Origin: Kryptolebias marmoratus
Lineage: Eukaryota > Chordata > Actinopteri > Cyprinodontiformes > Rivulidae
Direction of reading: 5' to 3'
Assembly: GCF_001649575.2 (NCBI RefSeq)
Contig: NC_051440.1
Coordinates: forward strand, 16,709,710 to 16,773,709
DNA length: 64,000 nucleotides
Shown here: positions 1 to 28,095 of the stretch, one piece after another
Layout: every line of letters starts with the position of its first letter
How positions within the stretch are numbered: the stretch's first letter is position 1
Made by a program: the position numbers and the translations under genes
The notes under the pieces: model-generated
Database searches by the model: none
Told to the model about the DNA's origin: nothing
The model's input: only the letters and a program-made list of their open reading frames with translations

Positions 1-1291
1 CTGTGGCCAAGGAGACAATTTTTAATTGCCAACATCCTGATCAACGTGACTTCCAGCCAAACCAGGCATGACTGGTTTGGCAATTTCTACTCTGACACAC
101 ACATTTAGTGAAAGAGAGAAAACAGAAATTAGGAAAAAGCTAACATAAACTTACTGTTGCTGCTGCTTTTCTTTAGCTCCGAGAAGCTCTGTTGCAGGCT
201 GCAGTTAGTCTGTATTCCCATCATGTCTTTTCAATCAAACTCAGCAGGAAAAAAAATCTCAGATAATTCACACAATGCAGTATCAGAAACTCTAGATTGT
301 GTGAGTGTTCTCCTTTTTGTGTTTCATCACTAAAATTGATCGGTCTTACAAGCCACACAGATGAGAAGTCATCTGGCATGCAGCTGGGTGAATATATAAA
401 AGCACATGTTGGTGCACAGACACACAACACTGGACCCCTTTCCCTGGACACAGGGCACATCTTTTACTGTTGCTGCATTGTTTACTAGAGCTGTGGGAAA
501 GAGGCATGAATGTGTTTTCTCCCATCAGGGGGCTTGGACAAAGTGAAATGGAGCAGAGAATTATTTATTTTTTTCACTAGTGACAATACACTTGGTTGAT
601 GCTTCTGTGGGCCAGCCGAGTACTACAAGAAGCACGTATAAACATGCTTGGATTGCAGGTGCATTCCAGCTGTTCTTTTCTGCATCATCTTGAAAGACTT
701 TCAACTTTGATTTTCTAGAATATTTATGGGGATCTTCAAAAAGCAGTGGGCTCAGTATCTTATAAACCTTATTTTGAAAGGGCTTACATGTACTTGCTAA
801 TATTTGAACCATAAACCAAACCTTCTTGTGGAAACTTCCATTTTTGTAGCTGTTTTGACAGGGCAGAATATGTAGTGTAGCACAGAAGCTTTGGAACGAG
901 CTGCTTTACCCTGAGAGAGTCAGAGCAGCAAAAACAACCCACTCAGGCACAATACAACTGACATTTACACAACCACAGGCTGACCCCTGACAGGAGCCAT
1001 CCCATTAGTGAGACTTAGACAGACCTCAGTTCACCAATGTTATTGATGCAGAGTTTAGAATATTGAAGTGTTGTCTGAGTGAATAGGCTATATTTTGTTT
1101 TCCCATAATCATTTACCTATTTAAGGTTTGATGGCAATGTCTGTTTTGGTCATGGAATCAATACTCTTGGTAAAAGCACACAACATGTGTAAGTGCGAGT
1201 GTTATGTTGCGAAGTAATTCTTTGAAAATCCTATTTTTGCAAGCTGGATGTTATAGATAATCAATGAATGGTGAACTGAAATGAGATCTGA

Positions 1292-1308
1292 TGTGTGTGT
1301 GTGTGTGT
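1292..1308. repeat. (TG)n microsatellite
   Basis: Short uninterrupted TG dinucleotide run in the intergenic DNA. Confidence 0.9.
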
Positions 1309-1553
1309 ACACATGGGGAAGCTTCCTTTCTTTTTTTTTGTTTTTCTCCTTCTTCTTTTGGCAGAAAATATTTCTCTGCATTCTAATTAGGTGTTTTTTT
1401 TAAGCCTCCTAGCAACTTCTTGCTCAAACTAGCTGAGTTCATACATTATATAAGTCTCACAAAATGGCATATAAAAACTAAAAACAAGAAGAAGAAGAAA
1501 AAAAAACATTTGTAAATGAAAATATTATAATACAAATACATATATTGTCAACC

Positions 1554-1680
1554 CCGGCAAAAAGTATATTTTGTATAGCCACCCTTTGCAGCAGTTACAG
1601 CACCAGGTCTCTTCATGTATGTCTCCATGAGCCACGCACATCTAGCCACTGGGATTTTTGGACATAAATCCAGAACAAAA
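1554..1680 (-). mobile_element. decayed Tc1/mariner-like transposase fragment
   Basis: The block reading roughly CACCCTTTGCAGCAGTTACAGC, then a 'gtctctTCATGTATGTCTC' stretch, then CACATCTAGCCACTGGGATTTTT resembles the reverse complement of the 3' end of a Tc1-like transposase gene that is very common in fish. Stops interrupt the minus-strand frame. The match is from remembered consensus, not a search, and the flanks to about 1.9 kb are not clearly part of it. Confidence 0.4.
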
Positions 1681-3732
1681 CCGGTCCTTCATGTTTGATC
1701 GGCACCACAAATACTGTGTCTGTACTGAAAGTCTTACATTTATGTCGGTGAACCTTCCAAACTATGTTAAAAAAGGTTTGGAATCTAGATGACCTTTTTA
1801 AGGCTTGGCTGTGTTTATAACCTCCTAAAACAACCTCAAAGTATCTCAATAGCAGCTGCACAATAGCAAGAATGAGCTGAATTGCCTTGAGTTTTATTGA
1901 TTAAAAAAAACACTTCTCTCTTGATGGAAGTGTTTTCATAAGCTTCTGAAGTTGTTTATTGAGTAGAAAGACATTGCAGAACAAAAGTACCAGTATTATT
2001 GTTTAGTTATTGTTTTTGTAGACAGTCCAATGCTCTTACAGCTGAGAACATTAGTTAGATTAAATTCATGAAAATTTATTTAGGTGAAGAATTGTGACTC
2101 AATGCTTTAGAGACAGACTAAAGACACTACGAAAATACACGTTTGGAACTTGTGGAAAGTCTAAAAACCCTCAGAAGAAAAGATGACTATTGATTGTCTA
2201 CAAGAACTTCAAGGGAAATGCTGTTGGCAATACTCAGACTTAGAGCATAAAAGGCAGAGATGAGAACTAAAACATAAAAGCTGCTGAAAATAGATGAAGA
2301 GATAGGACCAGACAATGGTTAAATGAGCCCTTAGGCTTGACCCAGGTTGATCCAGAGATGGGTCAGGGGTGCATTTAAGAGCAGAGGTCAATTTATCAGG
2401 AGAAATGTGTTTTGGTCCTGAAATGTGTCTGACTGTTGACTGGTTGATCCCTTCCACACGTCTAATCTGTAACTGATTCGGATCTGCTTAAGCAAGGTTT
2501 AACTTAAACTCCTGGAGCTCATCAACCAGTGGACGCCTTAGTTTGTATTTAGTCCATGTGAAATAAACATGCCTTTTTTAGTCTGCATTTTAGTGTATTT
2601 AGAAAAAGTCAAACTTCACAATTGAAAACAACCCTGCATAACTTTTTTTTTTCTCTCCTTTGGGAGAATTCTTAGAAAACTAAAAAATGAAACTGAAGAA
2701 AACAAGTAAATTTGTCTATTGCAGAACTCTTTCTCATTTGGATAAACATGCTCACATTTTTACATGCACAGTTTAGTGATGTAAATCAGACAGGAGAAAG
2801 AAACTTACAGCTGCTTTGGCATTTTCTGAAAAGCTTCCTTACACTGTCAGAACTTTATTTATCTGCTTATTTTGACAAATTGACTGCTGTCAGAATATGA
2901 GAAAAAAAATGCTAAAACATTTTGGTGAATGAAAACTTTAATCAGAAGTGTGAGCATCGAGGTGTTTTTAATTTGAACATTAAAATAACCTTTTCATGTG
3001 GAGAAAGTGTGGAAATAGCATATCTGCTTGGTGCTGTTGCCGCATTATCCAATTAGTGGTTGGTGGTGAAAAATGCTCAGCCACCACAAAATCTGCTTTT
3101 CATAGTTCGTGCTGGCTGTGAGAAACTATACTGATGAGTATTTACTGGTGAATCCAACTATGTGACTCAAAACAACTGTGTTTTGTTCCGAGAAGAATGT
3201 TCGTCAGTTGTCATATGGGGAAGATTTTATTGACAGTAAAAACCCCAGTGTTTACCTCCTGGGTTGAAACGGATCTCGCTGGTTTTTGTGGAATTGCAAG
3301 TCCAGTAATTATGGAGGCATGAAGTGACAAACAGAAAGCTGGTGGTGGTTGCAGAGACATGAAACTAAAAGTAACACAACAAATGACCTGTCTGTCATAT
3401 TGGAGACAGTGTGACATTTCATGGGGTGTGGAGAATCAAATATCTTTATTTATAAAATTTATGAATCCAGAACTTTGTGACTCGATTTGTTGAGCTATTT
3501 TTCAAGTCTAAAACAGACTAAATATGTGAAGCTAGAACTGAAGCTAGAAACATCTCTTTAAATGAATATTTAAGATATTTTCATGTAGGGCTATATGAAA
3601 AAAAACAACAACAAAAAAACCCATTTAATGTCTTATCTGTTGTAAATAGCTCTTTTAATGGCCTTAGATTGAAAAAATGTTTATTGGTTCTGACTAGATT
3701 AACAGCTAGTTGCAGCTGTTATTGTATGTTCT

Positions 3733-3784
3733 TTCACTTTTTGGAACAAACATATATATATATATGTTTGTTCCAAAAAGTGAA
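3733..3784. repeat. perfect 52-nt palindrome with TA-rich centre
   Basis: The left arm starts TTCACTTTTTGGAACAAACA and the right arm is its exact reverse complement, TGTTTGTTCCAAAAAGTGAA, joined through alternating TA. All 26 pairs match. A (TA)n run follows immediately. It could extrude as a cruciform or be the remnant of a small inverted-repeat element. Confidence 0.9.
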
Positions 3785-3803
3785 TATATATATATATATA
3801 TAT
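3785..3803. repeat. (TA)n microsatellite
   Basis: Alternating TA tract directly abutting the palindrome. Confidence 0.85.
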
Positions 3804-5943
3804 GTCTTCACACATCCAGCTCCAGCTGGTTTGTATTTCAGAAATCTCTGCAACATGTCTCTCACTCTAATCTAAATGACCACTCGAGGTTGTTAATCAG
3901 AGTTAGGGAGAAATGTAAACTTAGTGACATCTACAGACAGATTAACAAGAGATTCTGACACGAGTCCCTGATAGCATCTGCTGAAGCAGTCAGAGTGATG
4001 TAGTGCAGGTTAACAGGTTAACTGATAACTACCAGGAGGAGCAATGCCTCTGGGATAAGCAATAGAGTATCTTCCAACAAATTCTTAACTTCCCACTCAC
4101 ATTCTTACACATGTTTGTAGATGGTGATCACGTCCTGCTTGTCAGAATGTATGCAAAGGGTGCTGCTGAAGCACAGTTCGAACTTGTTAGTACTCAGGGG
4201 TCAGCTCACACCTCTGCTCCTTTGTAATGCAAAAACAAGTAGGGCATTGATTTGAGCAGTATAAAAATCCTGCTGGAAAGAAATTTAGAAAAGCAAAAAC
4301 AAGACTCATACTTTCTGTTCAAAGAAGAGGATGTTCAGATTTTTCAAGCACTTGGTCTCAATTAAATTCAATTAGTTTTCAGTCTTTTGGGTTGGATATT
4401 TGCAAATCGGTTGAGCAATTATTGTCAGAACATCTTCTTTTTTTTCTTGGTTACAAAACTTCATCCCAAATGATTTGTAAAAACCTGCCCTAGGAGAGAA
4501 TGGAAGCAATGATTCAACTTCAACATTTTCACCACATAAAAACATAGTAATGCATGAGCAAATATTTTACACCCACACCTACACACATGTGGCCCTGAAA
4601 GCCTATACGCTTATAGTTTCTTCAGTTATATGTGAGTTTAATAGAGAATTTTCCCTTACATTTCCACTAATTGGTTCAGTTTCCAAAGCTTTTCCATGAA
4701 TCCACCTTTGTGTTTTACTTTTGGTGCTGAATGAAATGTGTGTGACCTTTCAGTAGAAACATAAATCGTTAAAAAAAACACTGAAGTTAAGTACATGTTG
4801 GAGGCAGATGTTTAGTCTATACCTCTCTCTGTGATTGTTACATCTATTTTTTTATTTTGTCTGCCAACAGTAATCACAGTATGTTAAAGACAAATAGTTA
4901 AAACTGAGACAGGTCTCCAGTGATGGGAATATTTTTTTAAGTGTTTTTAGTTCTAAAACCTTCAGCATAAATAGTTATGTCTCTGTGCAAAGCATGATGG
5001 ATGACAATACACAAATAGATAAAATGGTGCTCCAGTGTGTGTGGATTGGTATTAAAATGTGTGCCAACGCTTGTTGACAATCACCTGTAAGCATATAAAC
5101 ATCATTTACGCCTCCACTCACCTGTAGATTGCATGTTGCTCACCAGAAGGATGGGTGTGAATACACATGATAGCAGATGGTCACTTCCTCGAATCACTGC
5201 GGAGATGTAACCCATTCCACCTAATCTCCATTTGTGACTGCAGCACACTAATCCGGGCTGGGGTTTTTATTACCAGTGCTATAAGCTAAAATATTAAAAA
5301 GCTGAATTACAACAAGAACAAAAAGCTAAAACAGCGGTCATGTATGTTTTAATAGCTGTTAAGCTGAACTTTGAAGACTCAGAATGGTCTCCAACTTGAT
5401 ATGTGCCAAGGAGAGAAAGCAGTTACCACGCTTTGGTGCTACAGACACTCGAGCGAGACGCACACCTACTTACTGCTTCATCTGAGGGTTAGCAGCACTC
5501 AGTAGGATGCTAGAAGATAATGGTCTGTAGCAGAATATTTGCAGACCTTTTTCCACTTTGCTACAGACATATGTTAAAGGAGGTTACAAGTTTAAATTCT
5601 TATGGGTAAAAGTATGCACAGTGGGTTTTATGCTGTAATGTTCTCACTCGGCAAACTCAGAAAAGTCAAGCATAACACACCTGGCTTTCCAGTCAAAATA
5701 GGCCACCGGCTGACATGCTATTTTTTTCCCTCCTCTGTGGCTCATCAGCAGTCTCTGTCTTTCTCTGCATGGAGTTACATACAAAGAAACACAAAATCTG
5801 ACTGTAAAAACAGGATAAACATTTGTGAGTCTTGAGGTTTTCTTATCTACAGAATCTAATGGAATCAATGATCGTTAAAAAAAGTTTTTCTTCCTGCCTT
5901 TTAATCCAAACTAGAGTGTATGCAAGTATGTGTATTGTATATT

Positions 5944-5961
5944 TGTGTGTGTGTGTGTGTG
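5944..5961. repeat. (TG)n microsatellite
   Basis: Nine uninterrupted TG units in intergenic DNA. Confidence 0.9.
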
Positions 5962-8900
5962 AGCACCATGGGGACAATCTTAACTGGCCATATGACAGCC
6001 ACCTGTGTAAACGGTTGGAGTATATCATGGTTCTGAAACACAGGATCCTCAGAGCTCTGCTCTTGTTGCTGTGGGAGACCTGAGCCGTGACCTCGCTTCA
6101 GCAGGGGAGCGCACAGCAGGTGGTGAGCAGTAGACCAGAAGTACGCCAACATACATGAGGTTTCAGGCAAAAAACGTATCGATGTACACTCACTCAGTTA
6201 AATGTATCTTGCTTTGAATCTTCACGCTTCCTTTTTTACTCGTTTCATGCATTTTTCAGTTCAGTGCGTGTAGCTAGACAGCCCTTGTATGGACAGGAAA
6301 ACAGCATGTTGAGGGCAGGAAGAGCTTGGATTTCTGTCTCTGTGGGTCAAACAAGATGGATATTGACACAGCAATACTGTGAATGAAAATATTTTCTGTG
6401 TTCAATCAGCATAAAAGAAACATCGCTAGACGTGGCTTATTCAAACAAACTCTCGATACCAAGTCCCAGTCAAACTCGCTTTTAAAAACACAAACTTTCT
6501 GAATAAAAAAGCTTGTAAAGGAAGAGGGCTTTGAAAGATGTGAGAAAATACATCTAAAATGTTTGCCGTGGTTGTTACCATTCATGAAATTTGCTGCATT
6601 TACAGAGCACAAATATTGCAAAGTGAAAATATCTGCAGTGCACGACACACAGAATAAAAATTGATACTGGTGGAATCCCATGTGTAGAAGTACAGAATTT
6701 TAATGGAGGTGGTAAGAAAGCGAGTCTGTGGCTGCTGTTGTTATTATGTGTAGGAGTGCTGCACGGGAGGGTCCTTGGTGCAAGCTACTATAGGAGAACA
6801 GTCAGAAATGAGTGAAGGCATGAACAATTGAGCTGTTATTCTTTCTGATCTGAGGCAGATTTCTGACTGATTACTACTACTAAACGGTGGGTGAAGGAAT
6901 TGGAGAAGAGAATGTTGTACCCACTGGTTCTGGTGCATTAGCCACTTTAAATGGCTATTAATCTGAGGAATCGGAAATGAGAATCTGTCGGAGGGGCTTT
7001 TAGTCTAGAAGCAAAGCTGAAATATGTTCTTACATTAGTGCCTTAAGACTGATGAAACTGTGTGACACAATGAGTCTGATAGTATCAGCTCAGGGGGGAG
7101 CTGACGATGAACAGTTGTCTCACTCCGTAACAACAGATGAGACTCTATAATTACACTAGGCAATAGAATAACAGATATAATGCATATTACAAGACCTCTA
7201 CTCATACAAAGTCCTTCTGTTCTGGTAGGGAACAGGTGCAATGTGTGAGTTGCAGCCAGTCATCAGATCCCAGGGTGGTGTAGGGGTGTGGGGGTGTGAC
7301 TGCAGCTGCTACGGCCCAGTGCAATCATTTGCAATTCCATATCACCACATGGGTCTTAATTTATAGGCCTGCTATGTGTTGATGTCAACTGATTCACACT
7401 GTGTGTATTTCTGTTGCTCATCTTTATTGGTATTCATTCTCTTGATTTAGGTACTTTTTGTGATAGTTAAATCATTCAAGTATAAATTATGTTAACCACT
7501 GAGGGAATGTTTTTGTTCAAACGGTGAATTAAAAAAAAAAAAGAAATTAAAGACCTAATATTCCTTGAAGGAATGCATATCTAACGCTACCATTCGTGAC
7601 AAACTTTTAAACTAGGATCATCTTATGTTGAGAAATGTTTCAGCCTTCTTGTTTGAACCTTTAAAATAACATTTTGCACAATCTCATGCAGTATTGCAAG
7701 ATATGTTTAGAGAGTGTGTTCCAAATGTCTGTCAGCTGCATCCACATAAAGTTTTAGCTCAACATTTGTAAAGTTGACTGAATTATAAGTCATTTGTGAG
7801 TCATGTCATTTTGATTTGCCTTGACAGTCATCTTAAACTGGATTGGCTCCAAAAGTTAACCACTTGTAAAGGTACATCCAATGATTATTTTCTGAATGTT
7901 TCATTAAAATCCATCTTCTAGTCCATTCGATATTATGCTAAAACAGACTGAATTTACGCCAAATAGTTATTGGCAAACCTTTAAACAAATATCTTGCAAA
8001 ATCTATTAGTGCTCACAAAATGCACTGGAGCGCAATCAAAGTTTCCACTTCACCAAATAGCTCAGTGTCTGCAAAATGGACTAAATTGTTCCCATTTTTG
8101 TATTTACTTAAGGCCAAGTGGCTATAACAGCCATTGTTCGTGAAATATTTTGCAACAGGCAGACACACAGACATACACACATATATACACATCAAAAACA
8201 TTGTCATCCACCTTTGCCTTTTGGTGGCCGGCAAAAGGAATGTCGTATTTTCAACCAGTCATTTTCTGTGCAGACTGAATGAATACTCCAGCATGAATCA
8301 GTATGACTTAATGTTGATGTCAACAGTCATTGGAGAGAGACAAAGAGAGAAAAAAACAGATGCACCCCAGAGAGATGTATGGGAGACAGACGTTGTTTGG
8401 CCTTGTTAAATGTTCATCTTTGGGATTTTCTTGTGGTTGTAATGCATTTGCAACTTCACATCTTGCACATTTTTTGCCCCTTGACACAATGCAAAACTGC
8501 ATGCGATCACCACAAACACCAGTACACATACATAAATATTATAGGAAAACAAAAAGCCTCAGTTGCAGTCATAAAAATGAGACAACTACTGGTGTGAGGA
8601 ATCAAAGCAACGTGTAGGACACACCAGAATAAAGTAATAACCATGTCTTAGAGAACTGACACGTAAACAGAGGGAGAGAAGAATTGGGCAGGGTGAGAAA
8701 AAAAAGTTTGATGAAAGAACCTTGTGCATGAAAATCCATGGTAACAGTGGTAATAACTAACCACATAGAAACAAGCACAAAGAGGGATAATTGAAAATGA
8801 AAGAAGTGCCAGTTAGCCTTGGCTGAGGTCCATGTCAGTGCGGCAGGAGCAGGAAGAAAAAAGAAGGTAGTGAAGGAGAAGAGCGGTGGAGGAAAAGCAG

Positions 8901-9100
8901 GGGGTGGTCTGTAGAGTGACAGATGAGGCTGTTTTTTTGTTGTTGTTTTACAGGAGGGAAAAGCCTTACAGAATCTGACAAAGCACACAGCTGCCCTGGA
9001 GGGAGAGGGGATCTCAAGACAGTCTCGAGGAAGATGCAGGCATTTTTTAAAATCTCTTTTCACTGATATAAACTCCACACATTACTCTTTACTCTTATGA

Positions 9101-9939
9101 GCTTTTACTCAATCACACCACACTGTGGCAGGTGACCTCAGATCAGGAGCTCTGACAGAAACCGACTGACTCATAGAGGTTTAAGCTGAGCTTTGGATCC
9201 TCCCCGACTGCCTGAGCAAGAGCAGAGTCAGGAGCTAAAGCTTCACTTTCTTCCCCCAGTGCTGAGAGACTGCACGCCAGGCACGAGGCTCCCTGCTCCC
9301 CCACCCTCCTCCCTTCTTCCACTCTGATTTTTCCTGGGCTTATGTCCAGAGAATGACTGGCCTCAGTGGACCCAAGAGGAGGATCAGAGACTGAAGACAC
9401 ATTACAGCAGCTCCAGCTCTTCCTGCCTGTCTGTCTGCCTGCTGGTACAGACAAAGGTTCTAGAATTTCTGGGATTCTCAGACTTGATTTTTCTTTTCAG
9501 TTTTTACTTTCTTGTTCTTCAGATCAGGAACAGCGGCTCTACACTCAGACAGACAAACAAACAGACGGACTGACATATGGACAGAGAGCAGTGAGCACTG
9601 CAGCGTGAATGTAGCAACTGGACTTCTCTTCTCCCTGGTTACTAAGACCAAACAAGGATAATAGCCAAATCACTATCTTTTCCACCAAGGTAGTGGGTGG
9701 ATGCAGCTTTCAGCAGACTGCTATAGGGGAAAGCAGCCCCTGCACAGAGACTGCGGATATACATCTAGTTGATCGACACTGTGGCTGATCCTAAGAAAAA
9801 GATTTTTAGCTCTAAGTAGACTTTTTTGTGGATACTTAATAGTGCAAAAACCTGTGGATTTTTACCCTTTTGCTGCTCAAGTTGAGTGCACCTAATTGGT
9901 TTTGAACTTGATGAATGTAAAATGTTTGTTTCAGTGATG
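9101..9939 (+). promoter_or_regulatory. sema3e: probable sema3e promoter/5' UTR region
   Basis: This stretch is richer in G+C than its surroundings and lies immediately before the first coding exon, so it probably contains the promoter and 5' UTR. No TATA box or start site can be fixed. A TTGTTTCAG acceptor-like string ends at 9934, a few bases before the ATG. The initiator exon could therefore begin there, behind a separate non-coding exon. Confidence 0.35.
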
Positions 9940-25714
<15,775 letters not shown>

Positions 25715-26195
25715 GGAGAACAGACTCACAGCACACACACATACACAAACACACACACTGTCTAAAGGTCAAACTTGCTCACTGTGTGCACCGCGTAAGA
25801 GGTTTTTGCTTTACTTTAATTAAGAGCAGTAACATAAAAGATACAGTAGCAGACTGCCTCATATTTGTAGCTAGATTTATGTGTCTTTGTTGCTTCTATC
25901 AAAACCCAAATCTCCTCTTTTTTTTTGTAAATTCACAAGTTGGTGCAGATCCTGAACTCTGCATTACTGATGGAGAAGATACCCTGGACTGATGGATAAG
26001 ACATTAGGGTCGTCTCTGATCTGAGAGACGCACCATAATCAGTACATTATTTGATCAATCCAAACCCTCCTGTCAATCAAAACACATAAAACTACTTCAT
26101 TTAAAATAAACAACTGTTCCCACTTTTACTGACTTGCAGAAAATACAAACATTTTCTGTAAAAATATGAAAGAATAAAATAATGTCAAAGCTCTT
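25715..26195 (+). other. sema3e: sema3e 3' UTR (minimal)
   Basis: This follows the stop codon. AATAAA hexamers lie at 26105-26110 and 26173-26178, the second followed by a T-rich stretch. Longer 3' UTRs that use later signals cannot be excluded. Confidence 0.55.
26173..26178 (+). terminator. sema3e: candidate poly(A) signal of sema3e
   Basis: Canonical AATAAA about 460 bp after the stop codon with T-rich sequence downstream. Confidence 0.5.
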
Positions 26196-27964
26196 GTTTC
26201 TTCTTTTGATAGCATGGTAAATTATTATTTTGTATGTTTTAGTTTGAGCTTTTCAGCTACTATATTGTTAAAAACTGGAGAATAGAGTGTTGTTTTTGTA
26301 CAGTGAAAATATTTTGAGCTCTGTTATACTGCTAATTTAAAGAGATGTCACTCATGGCTGCAGGATGTGTGGTTATATTAGCCATCATAATATATGTTGC
26401 AATGGTAACTGAGGCATGTCTCAAATATAACTCAAAAAACACAATGATGCTATTTATGCACTTATAAAACCTGCTTCAATGGATGAAAAACGGTTTTACC
26501 AATGAATATTTTTGTTTTATATTCATCTATGTTTACTAGAGTTACAGCTACACTTTTAATACAGTGTATCTCAACTGTGTACACTGTTTTTTGTATTTAT
26601 CCTAAGTTTATTTGTGTGCAAGTCTGGTTTTTATATATGTGTATTCAAAATGTATTTTTCTTTGCTTTGTTGGCTGTTGTTTTTCTTCTTCTTCTTCTCT
26701 TACTCCCTCTATTTCTCCCTTCATCACCTCTTATTTGTTTGACATCCCTCCATCTGATGTTGCAGATGGGATGCATAATTACCACCGCAAACAGCAATGC
26801 ACAGCATCTCATTTTCCACAAAATGAAAATGACAAATAAATGCAACAGTAGCCATTCTAGCATGTCATTAGCAAAACTGAGTGTTATGAATATTCATTTA
26901 ATCCTCAGATGACAGACACAGTCTGAAATTATAGTGAAATGACTCTAGTGGTTGTACTAATTGCTGTGCTACAGAGAATTATGCTTTTTTAATTTTGTTC
27001 ATTATTTATTATTATTTCACTGTATTGTTTTTACCCTGAACAGATTATTTATAAGAATGTGGTAAAATAACTATATACTTTATCAGATCTTATGTTAACA
27101 TAATTGTTGCCTATTCATCAACTGATTAATCAATTATGTGTAAATATTGTATTTCTACCCTTTTAAAAAATACTTAGTATTAACAAGTCTTTCTTTCTTT
27201 GCTTTCAACTCTGTTTAGCCAAAGTAATGACATAGTCTATTCTGAGCATGTAAACAGACATATTGTATATGGAAGCCATAACTTATTTTGCATTCATAGT
27301 GTTAGCATTCTCTGATGAGTCAAATTATGCCTTTGCCAACAAGAAACCAAAAAGTGCTTAAATAAACTTTACTATTATTTTATGGACCTGCAGATCTAAT
27401 TAACGATAATTAAAGATCTTTTTAGTAATGCACGCTCCAAGAAAGAGTTGTGAGAGAATAAGTAAAAGCTTCTACAACCAGATATGCAGTAGTTGGCAAA
27501 TATATTTTTAAAGAGCATATTCTTATTAAACAAAGTTATAATTTCTAACCCATCTTCACAAAAACACATTGCCATTTTTTCCCCAACACCAATCAGCTCA
27601 CTTTTTCACAAATTGTCATTTACCAACCTACAAACAAATCTGCAGATGGAAATTACACCCAGCATGTTTTTCACAAATTGTCTCTCCTCTGGCTTGTTTG
27701 GCAAAATATATTGCATATTCATAGTTTGCAGAAAAGTACAAATAAAATGGTGTTTTTTTCTGTTTTTCATGAAATGATCGTGTGCTTATTGTATAAACAT
27801 TTTTTCTCTAAACACTTATAAGATGAACAGATCATTAGTAGTGTGGTCAATGTTTAAATGTGGGAAGTTTCAGTTTTCTCACCCTTTTTTTCTGGCTTTG
27901 TACTACTATTATAAAATATTAACGCTCGGATAACTGGTGATTTCATACAGACCATGTTTGTGAG

Positions 27965-28095
27965 TGTGTCCCTGCATGGTTGGTTTGGTCTGGTTTGTCT
28001 CAGCATTGGCCCTTTGATGGACTGCCTGTCATTCTCTTAATAACAGCAGGGAAAGGCTTCAAGCATTCAACCCTGAATGGGAGAAAGTGTCTGTG
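27965..28095. mobile_element. decayed teleost interspersed repeat (SINE/LINE tail type)
   Basis: TTGGCCCTTTGATGGACTG, then a CAGGGAAAGGCTTCAAGC-like block and CAACCCTGAATGGGA, follow in order the motifs of a very common fish repeat tail (tggccctgcgatggactgg ... gggataggctccagc ... ccctgaaagggat). The copy is heavily mutated. The match is from memory of the consensus. Confidence 0.5.

Larger units (their letters stand above)
1..9100. other. intergenic region upstream of sema3e
   Basis: No convincing exon is visible in this stretch. Open frames are short and lack paired splice sites or recognisable domains. It holds simple repeats, a perfect palindrome near 3.75 kb and a decayed transposon near 1.6 kb, listed separately. 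In other vertebrates the DNA 5' of SEMA3E separates it from SEMA3A, so long-range regulatory elements could be here, but none can be identified from sequence alone. Confidence 0.6.

Noticed and set aside
8602..9078. 158-residue minus-strand open frame upstream of sema3e
   Set aside because: Low-complexity Phe/Pro/Ser composition from polypurine DNA, no domain, no splice or promoter support. Most likely chance.
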